A DNA stretch of 64,000 bases from Bradyrhizobium sp. PSBB068 (GCA_016839165.1 CP069300.1:992001-1056000), one strand, 5' to 3'. Shown: positions 7,319 to 17,021, counted from the stretch's first letter. Translations and numbers: made by a program. The notes: generated by a model not told the origin, from the letters alone.

Positions 7319-8706
7319 GAGCGCTTCTCCTCGCGTTTCGGCGCGGTATCCTTGATCAGATAGCCGGTCACCGACCGCTTCTTGTCGAGCCAGGTGGCGG
7401 CAGCGGCGCGCACCTGCTCGGCGGTGACGGCGCGAATGCGATCCGGCCAGCTGCGGATGTCGTCGATGCTGAGGCCGGTGGTCAGCGCGCCGCCGTACCA
7501 GCGCGCCAGCGTCGCCTGGTTGTCCTGGGCGTAGATCGCCTCGGCGATGAGCTGGGTCTTGACCCGTTCGAGATCCTCGGCGCGCGCCGGGTTCTGCGCG
7601 AGGTCGGCGATCACCTTGTCGATCGCGTCCTCGATCTGCGCGAACTCGACGCCCGGCTTCGGCGTCACCGCGATCGAGAATTGCGAGGGGTCGAGCGAGG
7701 TGCCCTGATAGCCGGCGCCGGCCGAGATCGCGAGGCCCTTGTCGATCACCAGCGCGCGATAGAGGTAGGAATTGGCGCCGCCGCCCATCAATTGCGCGAG
7801 CACGTCGAGCGCCTGGCTCTCGCCGGCCGCCGCTGTCGTCGCCGAGGGCACCAGATAGTAGCGGCGCAGGTTCGGCTGCTCGACCCGCGGGTCCGACAGC
7901 GTCACGGTGCGCGGGGCGGCTGGCGTCGGCTCCTGCGGCCGGACACGCTTCTCGGGGATCGCACGCTGCGCCGGGATCGGGCCGAAATTCTTCTCGACCA
8001 GCGGCCGGATATCCTTGACGTCGACATCGCCGGCGATGACCAGGATCGCGTTGTTCGGGGCGTAGAAGCGCCGGTAGAAGGCGAGCGCGTCCTCACGGTC
8101 GAGCTTCTCGATCTCCTGGTGCCAGCCGATCACCGGCCGGCCGTAGGGATGATTGAGATAGAGCGCGGCCATGATCTGCTCGGTGAGCCTTGCATCCGGG
8201 TTGTTGGCGACCCGCATGTTGAACTCCTCCAGCACCACGTCGCGCTCGGGCAGCACATTCTCGTCCTTCAGGATCAGGCCGGTCATGCGGTCGGCCTCGA
8301 ATTCCATCATGGAGGCGAGCTGCTCGCGCGGTATGCGCTGGAAGTAGCCGGTGTAGTCGGTGGAGGTGAAGGCGTTCTCGTTACCGCCGACGCGCAGCAC
8401 GGTCTGCGAGAACTCGCCGGCCGGGTGCTTGGCGGTGCCCTTGAACATCAGATGCTCGAGGAAGTGCGCAAGGCCCGATTTGCCGGGCGTCTCGTCGGCC
8501 GAGCCGACCTTGTACCAGATCATCTGGGTCACGACCGGCGTGCGGTGATCGGGGATCACCACCACCTGCAGGCCGTTGTCGAGCGCGAAGCTCGCAGGGC
8601 GTTCCGAGGTGACGGTGGTCTGGGCGCGGAGGCTGGCGCCCGGCAGCGGGATCGTTGAAATGAGAGCAGCAGCGAACAGGGCAATCGATCGGCGTGTGGG
8701 CATCAT
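7315..8706 (-). CDS. Zinc metallopeptidase, M16 family (catalytic subunit)
   Basis: This 463-aa exported peptidase has a signal peptide ending near SLRAQ. The inverted zinc motif HFLEH lies at residues 81-85, followed by GGNENAFTSTDYTGYF and a downstream glutamate pair (LEEFNMR, about 160-161) as third ligand. It pairs with the zinc-less paralogue that overlaps its 3' end. Known relatives are PqqL/YmxG-type peptidases and the mitochondrial processing peptidase. An alternative ATG one codon downstream cannot be excluded. Confidence 0.9.
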   Translation of the reverse strand: MMPTRRSIALFAAALISTIPLPGASLRAQTTVTSERPASFALDNGLQVVVIPDHRTPVVTQMIWYKVGSADETPGKSGLAHFLEHLMFKGTAKHPAGEFSQTVLRVGGNENAFTSTDYTGYFQRIPREQLASMMEFEADRMTGLILKDENVLPERDVVLEEFNMRVANNPDARLTEQIMAALYLNHPYGRPVIGWHQEIEKLDREDALAFYRRFYAPNNAILVIAGDVDVKDIRPLVEKNFGPIPAQRAIPEKRVRPQEPTPAAPRTVTLSDPRVEQPNLRRYYLVPSATTAAAGESQALDVLAQLMGGGANSYLYRALVIDKGLAISAGAGYQGTSLDPSQFSIAVTPKPGVEFAQIEDAIDKVIADLAQNPARAEDLERVKTQLIAEAIYAQDNQATLARWYGGALTTGLSIDDIRSWPDRIRAVTAEQVRAAAATWLDKKRSVTGYLIKDTAPKREEKRS

Positions 8707-8857
8707 GGTCCTTATGAAAGCCCGGACACACAGCCGGGGCGCGAAAGCAGGCCATCGTACACGGTCGTCTCCGTGCCCGTCGTCACGAAGCGGAGAGAGC
8801 GACGCCGCGCCGCATTAAGCTTTGCTCATGTCAGCCTTCGCCCGACCAGGCCAAGCG

Positions 8858-9586
8858 TCATTGCAACGGTTTTCCGGTCATGACGTCGTATTGGCCTTCT
8901 TGCGCCTTCGGCTTCATCGGCCCGGTGCCATAGTCGAACCCCGCGGACGGCGTCTGATAGCCGGGCGGCGGTTCGGTCAGGGATTCGCGGGTCGGCTCGC
9001 CCTTGAATGGCTTAGACTCGCTGCTGTTGCCCTTGAACATGCCGAGCAGACCGCCGGAGTAACCGAGCTGGCTCGGCATCAACGACGGATTGGTGCTCAC
9101 ACCGGGCTCGAGCGGCTCCTTCCGGCCGTCGGTGGCGGTCTGCTGCTTCCGTCCGGCCTCGATCTCGGCCGGCGTCAACGCCACCGCTGACTGCCACGGC
9201 TCCTTCTTGACCTCTTTCTTGCGCGCCTCGATCATGGCCTTGCGCTTGGCGATGTCGGGGTCCTTCGGCCAGTTCGGCGCGTTGACCTGGGTGGTCGAGG
9301 CGGGCGGCGGCAGGTCGAGCTTCGGCGGCACCACCAGCGGCGAGCGCTCGCGATAGTCGATGCCCTTGCTGGCGGCGCTCTTGGCGCCGAGCCCGGTCAT
9401 CAGATTGTCGACGATCCGCTCTTCGAAGGTCAGGCCGTCATCTTCATCTTCATCTTCGCCGGCGCGCACCGGCCCGGCGGCCATGACGAGGCCGATCCCG
9501 GCCGCAACGAACGCCCAACGCAGGCCGCGCATCAGCGGCAGCCGCGACGTCTCGATCAGATAAACGCGGGCTTTGATGTTGCGCAT
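8858..9586 (-). CDS. DUF3035/BamF-like envelope protein
   Basis: This 242-aa secreted protein has a hydrophobic segment ending AGPVRA and then a very acidic stretch (GEDEDEDD). The core IDYRERSPLVVPPKLDLPPP resembles the proline-rich signature of DUF3035 proteins, described in Caulobacter as BamF, a BAM-complex accessory. Unlike a lipoprotein, it has no cysteine after the signal. The rest is Pro/Lys-rich and probably disordered. Its position between lspA and the M16 pair is the usual alphaproteobacterial one. A GGGAAAAG ribosome site supports the start. The BamF link is inference from motif and context. Confidence 0.65.
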   Translation of the reverse strand: MRNIKARVYLIETSRLPLMRGLRWAFVAAGIGLVMAAGPVRAGEDEDEDDGLTFEERIVDNLMTGLGAKSAASKGIDYRERSPLVVPPKLDLPPPASTTQVNAPNWPKDPDIAKRKAMIEARKKEVKKEPWQSAVALTPAEIEAGRKQQTATDGRKEPLEPGVSTNPSLMPSQLGYSGGLLGMFKGNSSESKPFKGEPTRESLTEPPPGYQTPSAGFDYGTGPMKPKAQEGQYDVMTGKPLQ

Positions 9587-9686
9587 CGCGCTTTTCCCAT
9601 CTCAAAATTCGCCAAAGCGATCACTGGCTTAGCGCTCAGTTCCGCTAGGTGCAGGTCGGCCGCCGACCGGCTCATATCGGCCGGGA

Positions 9687-10184
9687 TCAGGGCGCTTTTA
9701 CGGCGGGGGTCCCCATCACGGAATCATACAATAGGGCCGCCACGCCAGCAACGATCGCCACATCGGCGAGGTTGAAGATGTACCAATTGAAGGTTTTTCC
9801 CCCGATCTCGACATGAAACAGGGCAAAATCGACCACCGCGCCATAGGCGAAGCGGTCGATACCGTTCCCGATCGCGCCGCCGATGATCAGGCCGAGCGAA
9901 ACTGTCGCAAGCCAGGTTCGCGACCGCGCCATCCAGATCGCCAGCGCGATCACGGCGGCGGCCTTGATCACCATCAGCAGGATCTGGGCCGCCGGGGTCT
10001 CGCTCTGGAACCAGCCGAAACTGATGCCGGGATTCATGGCGAGCACCAGGTCGAAGAACGGCGTCACCGTCACCGGGGCGTGGTGCGCGATGTCGAGGAT
10101 GTGAAGCAGCCAGAGCTTGGAGGCCTGGTCGGCGATCAGGGTGATGACCGCCGCCAGCACGCCGGCACGAACGGGCGAGCTCAA
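9687..10184 (-). CDS. lspA: Lipoprotein signal peptidase (signal peptidase II)
   Basis: LspA is an inner-membrane aspartyl protease that removes signal peptides from diacylglyceryl-modified prolipoproteins; Lgt, the preceding enzyme, is at 46619-47461. The 165-aa protein has four hydrophobic segments and the catalytic aspartates in [15 protein letters not shown] and FNLADVAI. I chose a TTG start at 10184 because the protein then begins [11 protein letters not shown], the usual distance before the first helix, and because TTG overlaps the ileS stop (TTGA). An ATG at 10208 would add eight residues read within the end of ileS. Confidence 0.9.
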   Translation of the reverse strand: MSSPVRAGVLAAVITLIADQASKLWLLHILDIAHHAPVTVTPFFDLVLAMNPGISFGWFQSETPAAQILLMVIKAAAVIALAIWMARSRTWLATVSLGLIIGGAIGNGIDRFAYGAVVDFALFHVEIGGKTFNWYIFNLADVAIVAGVAALLYDSVMGTPAVKAP

Positions 10185-13180
10185 GCCGTGACCCCCAGCG
10201 CCTTCCATTCGCGCAGCGCCTGTGCGTCGCGCGGCGAGACGTCGGGATATTCGGGATCCTCGCCAACCGTCGGAAGGATCTTCCACGAGCGCGCGCATTT
10301 GGTGCCGACCGCCTTCTCGACCACGACGGCAACGCCGGGCACCGCATCGAGACGGAAGGCGCTGGCCGGCGCCTCGCCCTCGCGCACCTCGTAGTTCGAG
10401 GTGATGCAGACCTCGGCGAGATCGACGTCGAACAGCGTCGCGAGCATGTCGCGGTCGGCAACATAGATCACCGGCGAGGCTTCCAGCGACGAGCCGATGG
10501 TCTTGTCCTTGCGCTCCAGTTCGAGCGCGCCGGTGACGACACGGCGGACGTCGCGGATCGTCTCCCACTTCGCGGCGAGGGCGTCGTCGCGGAATTGCTC
10601 GAGTCTGTCCGGGAACAGCGTGAGATGCACCGAAGGCTCGGCGCCCGGCCGGTACATCCGCCAGGCTTCGTCTGACGTGAAGCTCAGGATCGGCGCCAGC
10701 CATTTCAGGATCGCGTCGCACAGGATGTCGATCGTGGTCAGTGCCGCCTTGCGCGCCACCGAGGACGGCGGATCGCAATACAGCGTGTCCTTGCGGATAT
10801 CGAAATAGAACGCCGACAATTCGGAATTCATGAAGGCCGCGAGGCTCGCGACCACGGTCTTGTAGTCGAATGCGGCATAGGCGTTGCGGATGGTCTCTGC
10901 GTGGCCGGCCAGCTCATGCAGCATCAGCCGCTCGAGCTCGGGCATCTCGGCAAAGCCGACCTTCTCGGCTTGCTTGAAATGATGCAGCGTGCCGAGCATC
11001 CAGCGGATCGAGTTGCGCAGCTTGCGATAGGTCTCGACGGTGTTCTTCAGGATCTCCGGGCCGATGCGCTGATCGTCGGCATAGTCGGTGGCGCACACCC
11101 ACAGCCGCAGGATATCCGCGCCGGAATTTGCGATCACGTCCTGCGGCTGGACCGTGTTGCCGAGCGACTTCGACATCTTGCGGCCGTTCTCGTCGAGCGT
11201 GAAACCGTGGGTGAGCACGATGTCATACGGTGCGCGGCCGCGCGTGCCGGCGCTTTCCAGCAGCGAGGAGTGGAACCAGCCGCGATGCTGGTCGGAGCCT
11301 TCGAGATACATCACGGTGTCGTTGCCGCCATCGACCTTGCGGACGATGTTGCCGAGCTGCGGGAAGTTCTGGCGGTCTTCCAGCACGAAGGCGTGGGTGG
11401 AGCCGGAATCGAACCAGACGTCACAGATGTCGTCGACCTTCTTCCAGTCCTCGGACGCGCGCGAGCCGAGGAAGCGCTCGCGGGCGCCGTCCATGTACCA
11501 GGCGTCGGCGCCTTCCTCCATGAAGGCCTCGCTGATGCGCTGATTGACGACCTCGTCCTGCAGGATCTCGGCCGAGCCGTCAGCGTTCTCGCGCACGAAC
11601 ACGGCGATCGGCACGCCCCAGGCGCGCTGCCGCGAGATCACCCAGTCGGGCCGGTTGGCGATCATGCCGTTGATGCGGTTCTCGCCGGCCGGCGGCACCC
11701 ATTGCGTGACCGAGATCGCGTGCAGCGCGCGAGCGCGCAGCGTGTCGCCCTTCTTCGCGTGGCCGTTCTCCGCGATGTCCTTGTCCATCGCGATGAACCA
11801 TTGCGGCGTGTTGCGGAAGATCACCGGCTTCTTGGAACGCCAGGAATGCGGATATTGGTGCTTGAGGCTGCCGCGTGCGAGCAGCTTGCCGCCTTCAATC
11901 AACGCCTTGATCACGGCGTCGTTGGCGTCGCCCTTCTCGCCCTCGTCGGTCAGCACGCGTTTGCCGGTGAAGCCGGGGGCCTGCGCGGTGTAGGTGCCGT
12001 TTTCGTCGACCGTATAGGGGATCGCCGTGTTGATGCCGCGTGCATCCAGCTCGCGCTTGTTCGCCATCCAGACGTCGAAGTCCTCGCGGCCGTGGCTTGG
12101 CGCAGTGTGCACGAAGCCGGTTCCGGTGTCGTCGGTGACGTGTTCTCCGGCGAGCAGGGGCACGGTGAATTCGTAGCCGCCGCTGAAACCGCGCAGCGGA
12201 TGCGCACATTCCACGACATCGAGCGTATCGCCGGGGATGTCGCGCACCCTCTCATAGGCGGCGACGCGCGCCTTCTTGAACACTTCCGCCGCGAGCGCGT
12301 CGGCCAGGATCAGCAGGTCGCCCGTCTTCGCCCATTTGGCTTCCGGCGCGTCGGTTACCTTGTAGAGGCCGTAGGCGATCTTCGGCGAGAACGAGATCGC
12401 GCGGTTGCCGGGCAGCGTCCACGGCGTGGTGGTCCAGATCACGACCGAGGCATTGGCCAGCGCGCCATGCGCCGGCGAGGTGACCGGGAATTTCACCCAC
12501 ACCATGTCGGAAGTGTAGTCCTCATACTCGACCTCGGCCTCCGCGAGCGCGGTCTTCTCGACCACGCTCCACATCACCGGCTTGGAGCCGCGATAGAGCG
12601 TGCCGTTGGCGGCGAACTTCATCAGCTCGCGGGCGATCTGCGCCTCGGCCGGGTAGCTCATGGTCTGGTAGGGATGGTCCCAGTCGCCGATGATGCCGAG
12701 CCGCTTGAACTCCTCGCGCTGCACGTTGATCCAGTGCGTCGCATAGGCGCGGCATTCCCGGCGGAACGCGACCATCGCGGCGGAGTCGCGGAAATCGGGC
12801 TTCTGCTTGCCCTTGGAGCGGTAGTTCTCCTCCTCGATCTTCCATTCGATCGGCAGGCCGTGGCAGTCCCACCCCGGCACGTAATTGGAGTCGAAACCGA
12901 GCATCTGCTGGCTCTTGGTCACGACGTCCTTGAGGATCTTGTTCAGCGCGTGCCCGATATGGATGTTGCCGTTGGCATAGGGCGGGCCGTCATGCAGCAC
13001 GAATTTGGCGCGGCCCTCGGCGGCCCGGCGCAGTCTGTCGTAGAGGCCGATCTCGTTCCAGTATTTGAGGATTTCCGGCTCGCGCTGGGGCAGGCCGGCG
13101 CGCATCTGGAATTCCGTCTTCGGCAGGTAAAGGGTCTTGGAATAGTCGTTAGCGTCGGTCTTTTGCGGCTTGTCGGACAT
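10181..13180 (-). CDS. ileS: Isoleucyl-tRNA synthetase
   Basis: This 999-aa class Ia synthetase charges tRNA-Ile. The HIGH motif is at residues 74-77 ([10 protein letters not shown]) and the KMSKS loop near residue 670 ([10 protein letters not shown]). An intact CP1 editing domain lies between them (e.g. [14 protein letters not shown]). The C-terminal anticodon-binding region is present but ends without the zinc-finger cysteines of E. coli IleS. It is immediately upstream of, and overlaps, lspA, a widespread gene pair. Confidence 0.97.
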   Translation of the reverse strand: MSDKPQKTDANDYSKTLYLPKTEFQMRAGLPQREPEILKYWNEIGLYDRLRRAAEGRAKFVLHDGPPYANGNIHIGHALNKILKDVVTKSQQMLGFDSNYVPGWDCHGLPIEWKIEEENYRSKGKQKPDFRDSAAMVAFRRECRAYATHWINVQREEFKRLGIIGDWDHPYQTMSYPAEAQIARELMKFAANGTLYRGSKPVMWSVVEKTALAEAEVEYEDYTSDMVWVKFPVTSPAHGALANASVVIWTTTPWTLPGNRAISFSPKIAYGLYKVTDAPEAKWAKTGDLLILADALAAEVFKKARVAAYERVRDIPGDTLDVVECAHPLRGFSGGYEFTVPLLAGEHVTDDTGTGFVHTAPSHGREDFDVWMANKRELDARGINTAIPYTVDENGTYTAQAPGFTGKRVLTDEGEKGDANDAVIKALIEGGKLLARGSLKHQYPHSWRSKKPVIFRNTPQWFIAMDKDIAENGHAKKGDTLRARALHAISVTQWVPPAGENRINGMIANRPDWVISRQRAWGVPIAVFVRENADGSAEILQDEVVNQRISEAFMEEGADAWYMDGARERFLGSRASEDWKKVDDICDVWFDSGSTHAFVLEDRQNFPQLGNIVRKVDGGNDTVMYLEGSDQHRGWFHSSLLESAGTRGRAPYDIVLTHGFTLDENGRKMSKSLGNTVQPQDVIANSGADILRLWVCATDYADDQRIGPEILKNTVETYRKLRNSIRWMLGTLHHFKQAEKVGFAEMPELERLMLHELAGHAETIRNAYAAFDYKTVVASLAAFMNSELSAFYFDIRKDTLYCDPPSSVARKAALTTIDILCDAILKWLAPILSFTSDEAWRMYRPGAEPSVHLTLFPDRLEQFRDDALAAKWETIRDVRRVVTGALELERKDKTIGSSLEASPVIYVADRDMLATLFDVDLAEVCITSNYEVREGEAPASAFRLDAVPGVAVVVEKAVGTKCARSWKILPTVGEDPEYPDVSPRDAQALREWKALGVTA

Positions 13181-13392
13181 GAAGGCTCTGATCTGGCAGG
13201 TGAGGGCGCGGAAACGCGATCAATCGCGGGTGAAACGACGAAATCCCGGTCTTGCGCCGAGCCCTCGGGCTCAGGCGGAAGCCGGGCCGCTAATCCGTAT
13301 GATGCGCCGCGAAAACATCGGGTTTCCTTAGCAGCCGGACGGGGAATTCGCAAAGCCCCCGGTGGCCGGCGGACCGTTCCGCGGGACGGCCC

Positions 13393-13601
13393 CTAAAGCG
13401 GGATAGGTTGAGCTGGAGCGGCGGCGGAGGTGCCACCTCTCCCTTGGGAGAGGTCGATTTGCGCAGCAAATCGGGTGAGGGTTTGCGGTCTATCGAGAGA
13501 ACAAGAGCCCTCACCCGGCGCTGCGCGCCGACCTCTCCCCACGGGGGAGAGGTGGACCAAACCCGCGGTCAAACTGATCTAACCTCTTCATCCCGCGCTA
13601 G
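13393..13601. repeat. CTAAAGC-ended palindromic element, copy A
   Basis: The element starts CTAAAGCGGGAT at 13393 and ends with an inverted, slightly changed copy (ATCCCGCGCTAG) at 13601. The core at 13433-13556 is two hairpins, CACCTCTCCCTTGGGAGAGG and CCTCTCCCCACGGGGGAGAGG, around AAATCGGGTGAGG and CCCTCACCC boxes. It matches copies at 15800-15970 and 31252-31470. The right end overlaps the last codons and stop of the acetyltransferase gene. The remaining part of the gap from 13181 holds nothing recognisable. Confidence 0.8.
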
Positions 13602-14148
13602 GCAGCCGCCGCCGGGCCGGATTTCCGGCCACGATGGTGCCGGCGGCGACGTCCCGCGTCACCACGCTGCCGGCCCCGACCAGGGCGCCGTCGCCGATTG
13701 TGACGCCGGGCAGGATGATGGCGCCGCCGCCGATCCAGACGTCGCTGCCGATCCGGATCGGGCGGCCGAATTCCAGCCCGGCGCGGCGGGTTTCGGCATC
13801 GCGCGGGTGGTCAGCGGTGTAGATCTGCACCGCTGGCCCGATCTGGGTGCGGTCGCCGATCACGACCTCGACGACGTCGAGGATGACGCAGTTGAAGTTG
13901 AGGAACACGCCGTCGCCGAGGCTGATATTGCTGCCGTAGTCGCAGAAGAACGGCGGGCGGATGATGGTGTCCTTGCCGACCTTGCGGAAGCGCTCGGAGA
14001 GCAGCGCGTTCAGTTCGGCCGCGGACGATGCGCCCGACGCATTGTAGCGGGTCATCCAGCGTTCCGCCGCGGCATGGTCGGCGGCGATCTCGGCATCCGG
14101 GCGATACAGCTCGCCCGCCAGCATCTTTTGCTTTTCAGTCTTGTTCAA
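13588..14148 (-). CDS. Maltose/galactoside O-acetyltransferase family (hexapeptide repeat)
   Basis: This 186-aa enzyme would transfer acetyl from acetyl-CoA to a sugar hydroxyl. The N-terminal maltose-acetyltransferase domain (KQKMLAGELYRPDAEI) is followed by left-handed beta-helix repeats (IGDRTQIGPAVQIYTADHP with the catalytic-type histidine, then WIGGGAIILPGVTIGDGALVGAGSVVTRDV). I accept the TTG start at 14148 because family members begin a few residues before KEKMLAGELY and because it overlaps the ribF stop as TTGA. The C-terminal PSAG and stop are written by the end of repeat copy A. Confidence 0.88.
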   Translation of the reverse strand: MNKTEKQKMLAGELYRPDAEIAADHAAAERWMTRYNASGASSAAELNALLSERFRKVGKDTIIRPPFFCDYGSNISLGDGVFLNFNCVILDVVEVVIGDRTQIGPAVQIYTADHPRDAETRRAGLEFGRPIRIGSDVWIGGGAIILPGVTIGDGALVGAGSVVTRDVAAGTIVAGNPARRRLPSAG

Positions 14149-15116
14149 TCAATCGTTCCGAGTCTTGGAAACGCGTCCGGCGCGGCGGCGAGGTACGCGC
14201 GCGCCTTGGCGCTGTCGTCATCCATCTGGCGTATCAACGCCTCGATGGTGTCGAATTTCAGCTCTTCGCGAATGAAACCGATGAATGCGACATCGAGGAC
14301 CGTGTCGTACAGGTCGCCCTTGAAGTCGAACAGGAACACTTCGAGCAGCGGCGCGCCGTTGTCGAAGGTCGGCCGGCGCCCGAAGCTTGCGACGCCGTCG
14401 AACCGCTGCGCGCCCTTGCCGATCCGCACCGCATAGATGCCGTGCTTCAGGCCGCAATGCTTGTCGAGGCGGATGTTGGCGGTGGGATAGCCGAGGTCGC
14501 GGCCGCGCTTCTCGCCGTGGATCACCTTGCCGGTGACGAACCACGGTCCGCCCAGCATCGTGGTGGCGTCGGTGACCTCGCCCTCGGCGAGCGCCATGCG
14601 GATGGCGCTGGAGGACACCGGGCGCTCGGCGATGTCGACATGGGCCTGCACATCGACCTCGATGCCGAGCCGCGGAGCCTCGCTAACCAAAAGACTTGGC
14701 GAGCCGACCCGGCCCTTGCCGAAATGGAAGTCGTAGCCGACCGCAATGCCGCTGATGCCGAGCCGGCGGATCAGGTCATGGTGAATGAAATCCTGCGCCG
14801 ACGTACCGGCCCGCGCCTTGTCGAAGGTCATGACGACGGCGCCGGCGAGCCCGGTGGCTGCGAGCAAGCGCAGCTTGTTGGTCTCGTCCGTGAGGCGGAA
14901 TTGCGGGGTGTTCGGGCTGAAGAAGCTGCGTGGATGCGGCTCGAAGGTCACGGCGAGCGCGGGCACGCCGCGCGCTCGGCCCATCGCCAGCGCCGCACCG
15001 ATCACGGCGCGGTGACCGAGATGGACGCCGTCGAAATTTCCCATCGCGACCACGGCGCCCCTGGGGATGGCGCTTTCGGGGGTGTTGTCGCGGATAACGG
15101 TAAAGCCGGTGCTCAT
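14145..15116 (-). CDS. ribF: Bifunctional riboflavin kinase / FAD synthetase
   Basis: RibF phosphorylates riboflavin to FMN and adenylates FMN to FAD. The 323-aa protein has the N-terminal nucleotidyltransferase motif GNFDGVHLGHRAVI near residue 28 and the C-terminal flavokinase motif DLGYPTANIRLD near residue 208. Its product feeds the flavoenzymes here (GMC oxidoreductase, TrxB), and its FMN is the ligand of the riboswitch at 39956. It is translationally coupled to the downstream acetyltransferase. Confidence 0.95.
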   Translation of the reverse strand: MSTGFTVIRDNTPESAIPRGAVVAMGNFDGVHLGHRAVIGAALAMGRARGVPALAVTFEPHPRSFFSPNTPQFRLTDETNKLRLLAATGLAGAVVMTFDKARAGTSAQDFIHHDLIRRLGISGIAVGYDFHFGKGRVGSPSLLVSEAPRLGIEVDVQAHVDIAERPVSSSAIRMALAEGEVTDATTMLGGPWFVTGKVIHGEKRGRDLGYPTANIRLDKHCGLKHGIYAVRIGKGAQRFDGVASFGRRPTFDNGAPLLEVFLFDFKGDLYDTVLDVAFIGFIREELKFDTIEALIRQMDDDSAKARAYLAAAPDAFPRLGTID

Positions 15117-15239
15117 GTCAGGTATTCTTCAAGGATTCTTAAGCATGATTGTTGCGGGCCGGACCGTGACGCGGCGGCGGCGTGGAAGTCAAGCGTAGCG
15201 AAAATCGCGTCAAATCCGTAACAATCCGGATTCAGCCGG

Positions 15240-15256
15240 TTAACGCGCTGTTTAAC
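15240..15256. promoter_or_regulatory. Possible CtrA-type site (imperfect spacing)
   Basis: TTAA at 15240-15243 and TTAAC at 15252-15256 are separated by eight bases; the CtrA consensus has seven. It lies about 75 bases before the cheY-like start in the divergent region between ribF and that gene. Confidence 0.25.
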
Positions 15257-15330
15257 GCCAGCTGTTACTCGTTGCCGGAAACCTGCGTTCGTGCAGAAGC
15301 CAAGTTGCGTCAGGCGTTTTGGGGGAAAAG

Positions 15331-15726
15331 ATGGCGGTTGATTTGTCCATGCCGGTTCTGGTGGTTGATGATTACAGCACCATGATCCGCATCATCCGGA
15401 ATCTTCTCAAGCAGCTTGGATTCGAGAATATCGACGATGCGTCCGACGGCTCCGCGGCGCTCAACAAGATGCGCGGCAAGAAGTATGGCCTGGTGATTTC
15501 CGACTGGAACATGGAGCCGATGACCGGCTACGACCTGCTCAAGGAAGTTCGCGCCGATCCCAATCTCGCGACCACGCCCTTCATCATGATCACCGCGGAA
15601 TCCAAGACCGAGAACGTGATCGCGGCCAAGAAGGCCGGCGTCAACAACTACATCGTCAAGCCGTTCAACGCCGCCACGCTGAAGACCAAGATCGAGGCGG
15701 TGTTCCCGGACATGGCGACCGCGTAA
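15331..15726 (+). CDS. CheY-like single-domain response regulator
   Basis: This 131-aa receiver domain has no output domain. The acidic pair is at Asp13-Asp14 (LVVDDYST), the phospho-acceptor Asp58 in VISDWNMEPM, the switch threonine in MITAES and the conserved lysine in IVKPF. The sequence is strongly CheY-like (DWNMEPMTG), so flagellar-motor or other chemotaxis-like signalling is likely, but no che gene is near. The ATG at 15331 follows GGGGGAAAAG; a TTG at 15319 is in frame but overlaps that ribosome site. Confidence 0.9.
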   Translation: MAVDLSMPVLVVDDYSTMIRIIRNLLKQLGFENIDDASDGSAALNKMRGKKYGLVISDWNMEPMTGYDLLKEVRADPNLATTPFIMITAESKTENVIAAKKAGVNNYIVKPFNAATLKTKIEAVFPDMATA

Positions 15727-15760
15727 GACGCTCGTCCATCGCATCTACTGAATTCACGTT

Positions 15761-15793
15761 ATGCCCGGGCTAGTCCCGGGCATAGCTGTTTTT
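15761..15793 (+). terminator. Intrinsic terminator after the CheY-like gene
   Basis: ATGCCCGGG and CCCGGGCAT form a 9-bp stem with a CTAGT loop, followed by AGCTG and five T. It starts 34 bases after the stop codon. Confidence 0.7.
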
Positions 15794-15799
15794 CGCCAA

Positions 15800-15970
15800 G
15801 GCAAGATGAGATTAGGCTCAGCCGCAACGGCGTCGGAAGTTCACCTCTCCCTTGGGAGAGGTCGATTTGCGTAGCAAATCGGGTGAGGGGGGACGGTCTA
15901 TCGAGGGAGCAAGAGCCCTCACCCGGATTGCTCCGCAATCCGACCTCTCCCCGCCGGGGAGAGGTGAACC
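15800..15970. repeat. CTAAAGC-family palindromic element, copy B (left end degenerate)
   Basis: The flank GCAAGATGAGATTAGGCTCAGC corresponds to the end module of copy C. The core at 15841-15970 has the same two hairpins and the GTGAGG ... GGTCTATCGAG ... CCCTCACCC centre as copy A. The left end has lost the CTAAAGC sequence and no right-hand end module is recognisable. Confidence 0.75.
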
Positions 15971-16048
15971 GCGACCAGAGGCTCGCGCAAATGCCATATG
16001 CGATAACTCCTGCGGCGAAGTGCGTCTGCGCTATTTCGGAATATTAGA

Positions 16049-16147
16049 AGTATGCCCCTGAGTTGCCCGACGTGTCAAGGCGACCGGTCGAACATCCGGT
16101 GCCGCGGCCACTTTGCATGGGGTTGTTTTCGATATTTTGGCAGCGCG
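16049..16147. repeat. Suspected dispersed intergenic repeat
   Basis: The segment starting ATGCCCCTGAGTTGCCCGAC and containing TTTGCATGGGGTTGTTTTCG looks, from general familiarity with Bradyrhizobium intergenic DNA, like a dispersed repeat that is often mis-annotated as short ORFs. Only one copy is present here, so this is unproven. Confidence 0.3.
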
Positions 16148-16166
16148 CCGCTTGCGGAGCCGGCCG

Positions 16167-17021
16167 CTACCACTTCAGCTCGCGCATCAGCGCGCGCGGC
16201 GGGTGGCCGAACAATTCCTTGATCGAGGCCGGATCGAGCTGCTCGATGCCCTCGAACTGCTCGGAATGGATGCCGCGGGTGATGAACAAGAGATCGATGC
16301 CGAAGCCATGGGCGCCGGTGAGATCGGTGCGCACGGAATCGCCGATCGCAAGCACGCGGCCGAGCTCGGTCGGGCGGCCGCGGCGCTCGGCGGCCAGAGC
16401 CATGGCGCGCTCGTAGATCGGCCGGTGCGGCTTGCCGTAGAAGATCACCTCGCCGCCGAGCTCGTGATAGAGTTCGGCGATCGCGCCGGCGCAGTAGATC
16501 AGCCGGTCGCCGCGCTCGACCACGATATCCGGATTGGCGCAGACCAGTGTGAGCTTGCGCGCGAGCGCCTTGAGCAGCGTGTCGCGATAATCCTCGGCGG
16601 ATTCGGTTTCGTCGTCGAACAGGCCGGTGCAGATGATGTAGTCGGCCTGCTCCAGCGGCACCATGGTGGCGTCGAGGCCGCGATGGATCGAGCTGTCGCG
16701 CTCGGGGCCGATCCAGAAGATCTTCTGGCCGGGATGATCGGCCACGAAGTGGCGGGTCAGGTCGCCCGAGGAGACGATCGCGTCATAGGTCTCGTCCGCG
16801 ACACCGAGCTTGCGCAGCTGGCGCTGCACCGAATCGGCCGGCCGCGGCGCGTTGGTGATCAGGATCACCGTGCCGCCCTGCTTGCGGAATGTGTGCAGGG
16901 CCTCGCAGGCCTCGGGAAACGACTCGAGCCCGTTGTGCACGACGCCCCAGATGTCCGACAGCACGACGTCGACATCGCCGACGAGGTCGCGCAATTGCTC
17001 GACGAAGCGCAATGACGTCAT
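16167..17021 (-). CDS. HAD-superfamily type IIA hydrolase (NagD-like, TIGR01459 type)
   Basis: This 284-aa cytoplasmic phosphatase has HAD motif I as SDIWGVVHNG near residue 22, where the second catalytic aspartate position is tryptophan, as I recall for this subfamily. Motif II is LITNAPRP, the C2-cap follows, and motif III/IV is FYGKPHRPIYERA and AIGDSVRTDLTGAHGFG. NagD relatives dephosphorylate sugar phosphates, nucleotides or pyridoxal phosphate; the substrate here is unknown. The EAL-domain gene ends 16 bases upstream. Confidence 0.82.
   Translation of the reverse strand: MTSLRFVEQLRDLVGDVDVVLSDIWGVVHNGLESFPEACEALHTFRKQGGTVILITNAPRPADSVQRQLRKLGVADETYDAIVSSGDLTRHFVADHPGQKIFWIGPERDSSIHRGLDATMVPLEQADYIICTGLFDDETESAEDYRDTLLKALARKLTLVCANPDIVVERGDRLIYCAGAIAELYHELGGEVIFYGKPHRPIYERAMALAAERRGRPTELGRVLAIGDSVRTDLTGAHGFGIDLLFITRGIHSEQFEGIEQLDPASIKELFGHPPRALMRELKW

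Noticed and set aside
5855..7363. 502-codon plus-strand frame over the M16 gene
   Set aside because: Antisense shadow of an M16 peptidase with clear signal peptide and fold motifs.
10901..13396. 831-codon open frame on the plus strand
   Set aside because: It lies antisense to ileS, which has all synthetase motifs. The frame is open only because GC-rich third positions remove stops on the opposite strand; its product is Arg/His/Val-rich low-quality sequence without domains.
16230..17021. Loss of a catalytic aspartate in the HAD hydrolase (DIW instead of DxD)
   Set aside because: As I recall, Trp at this position is typical of the TIGR01459 subfamily, so it is not a defect specific to this gene.
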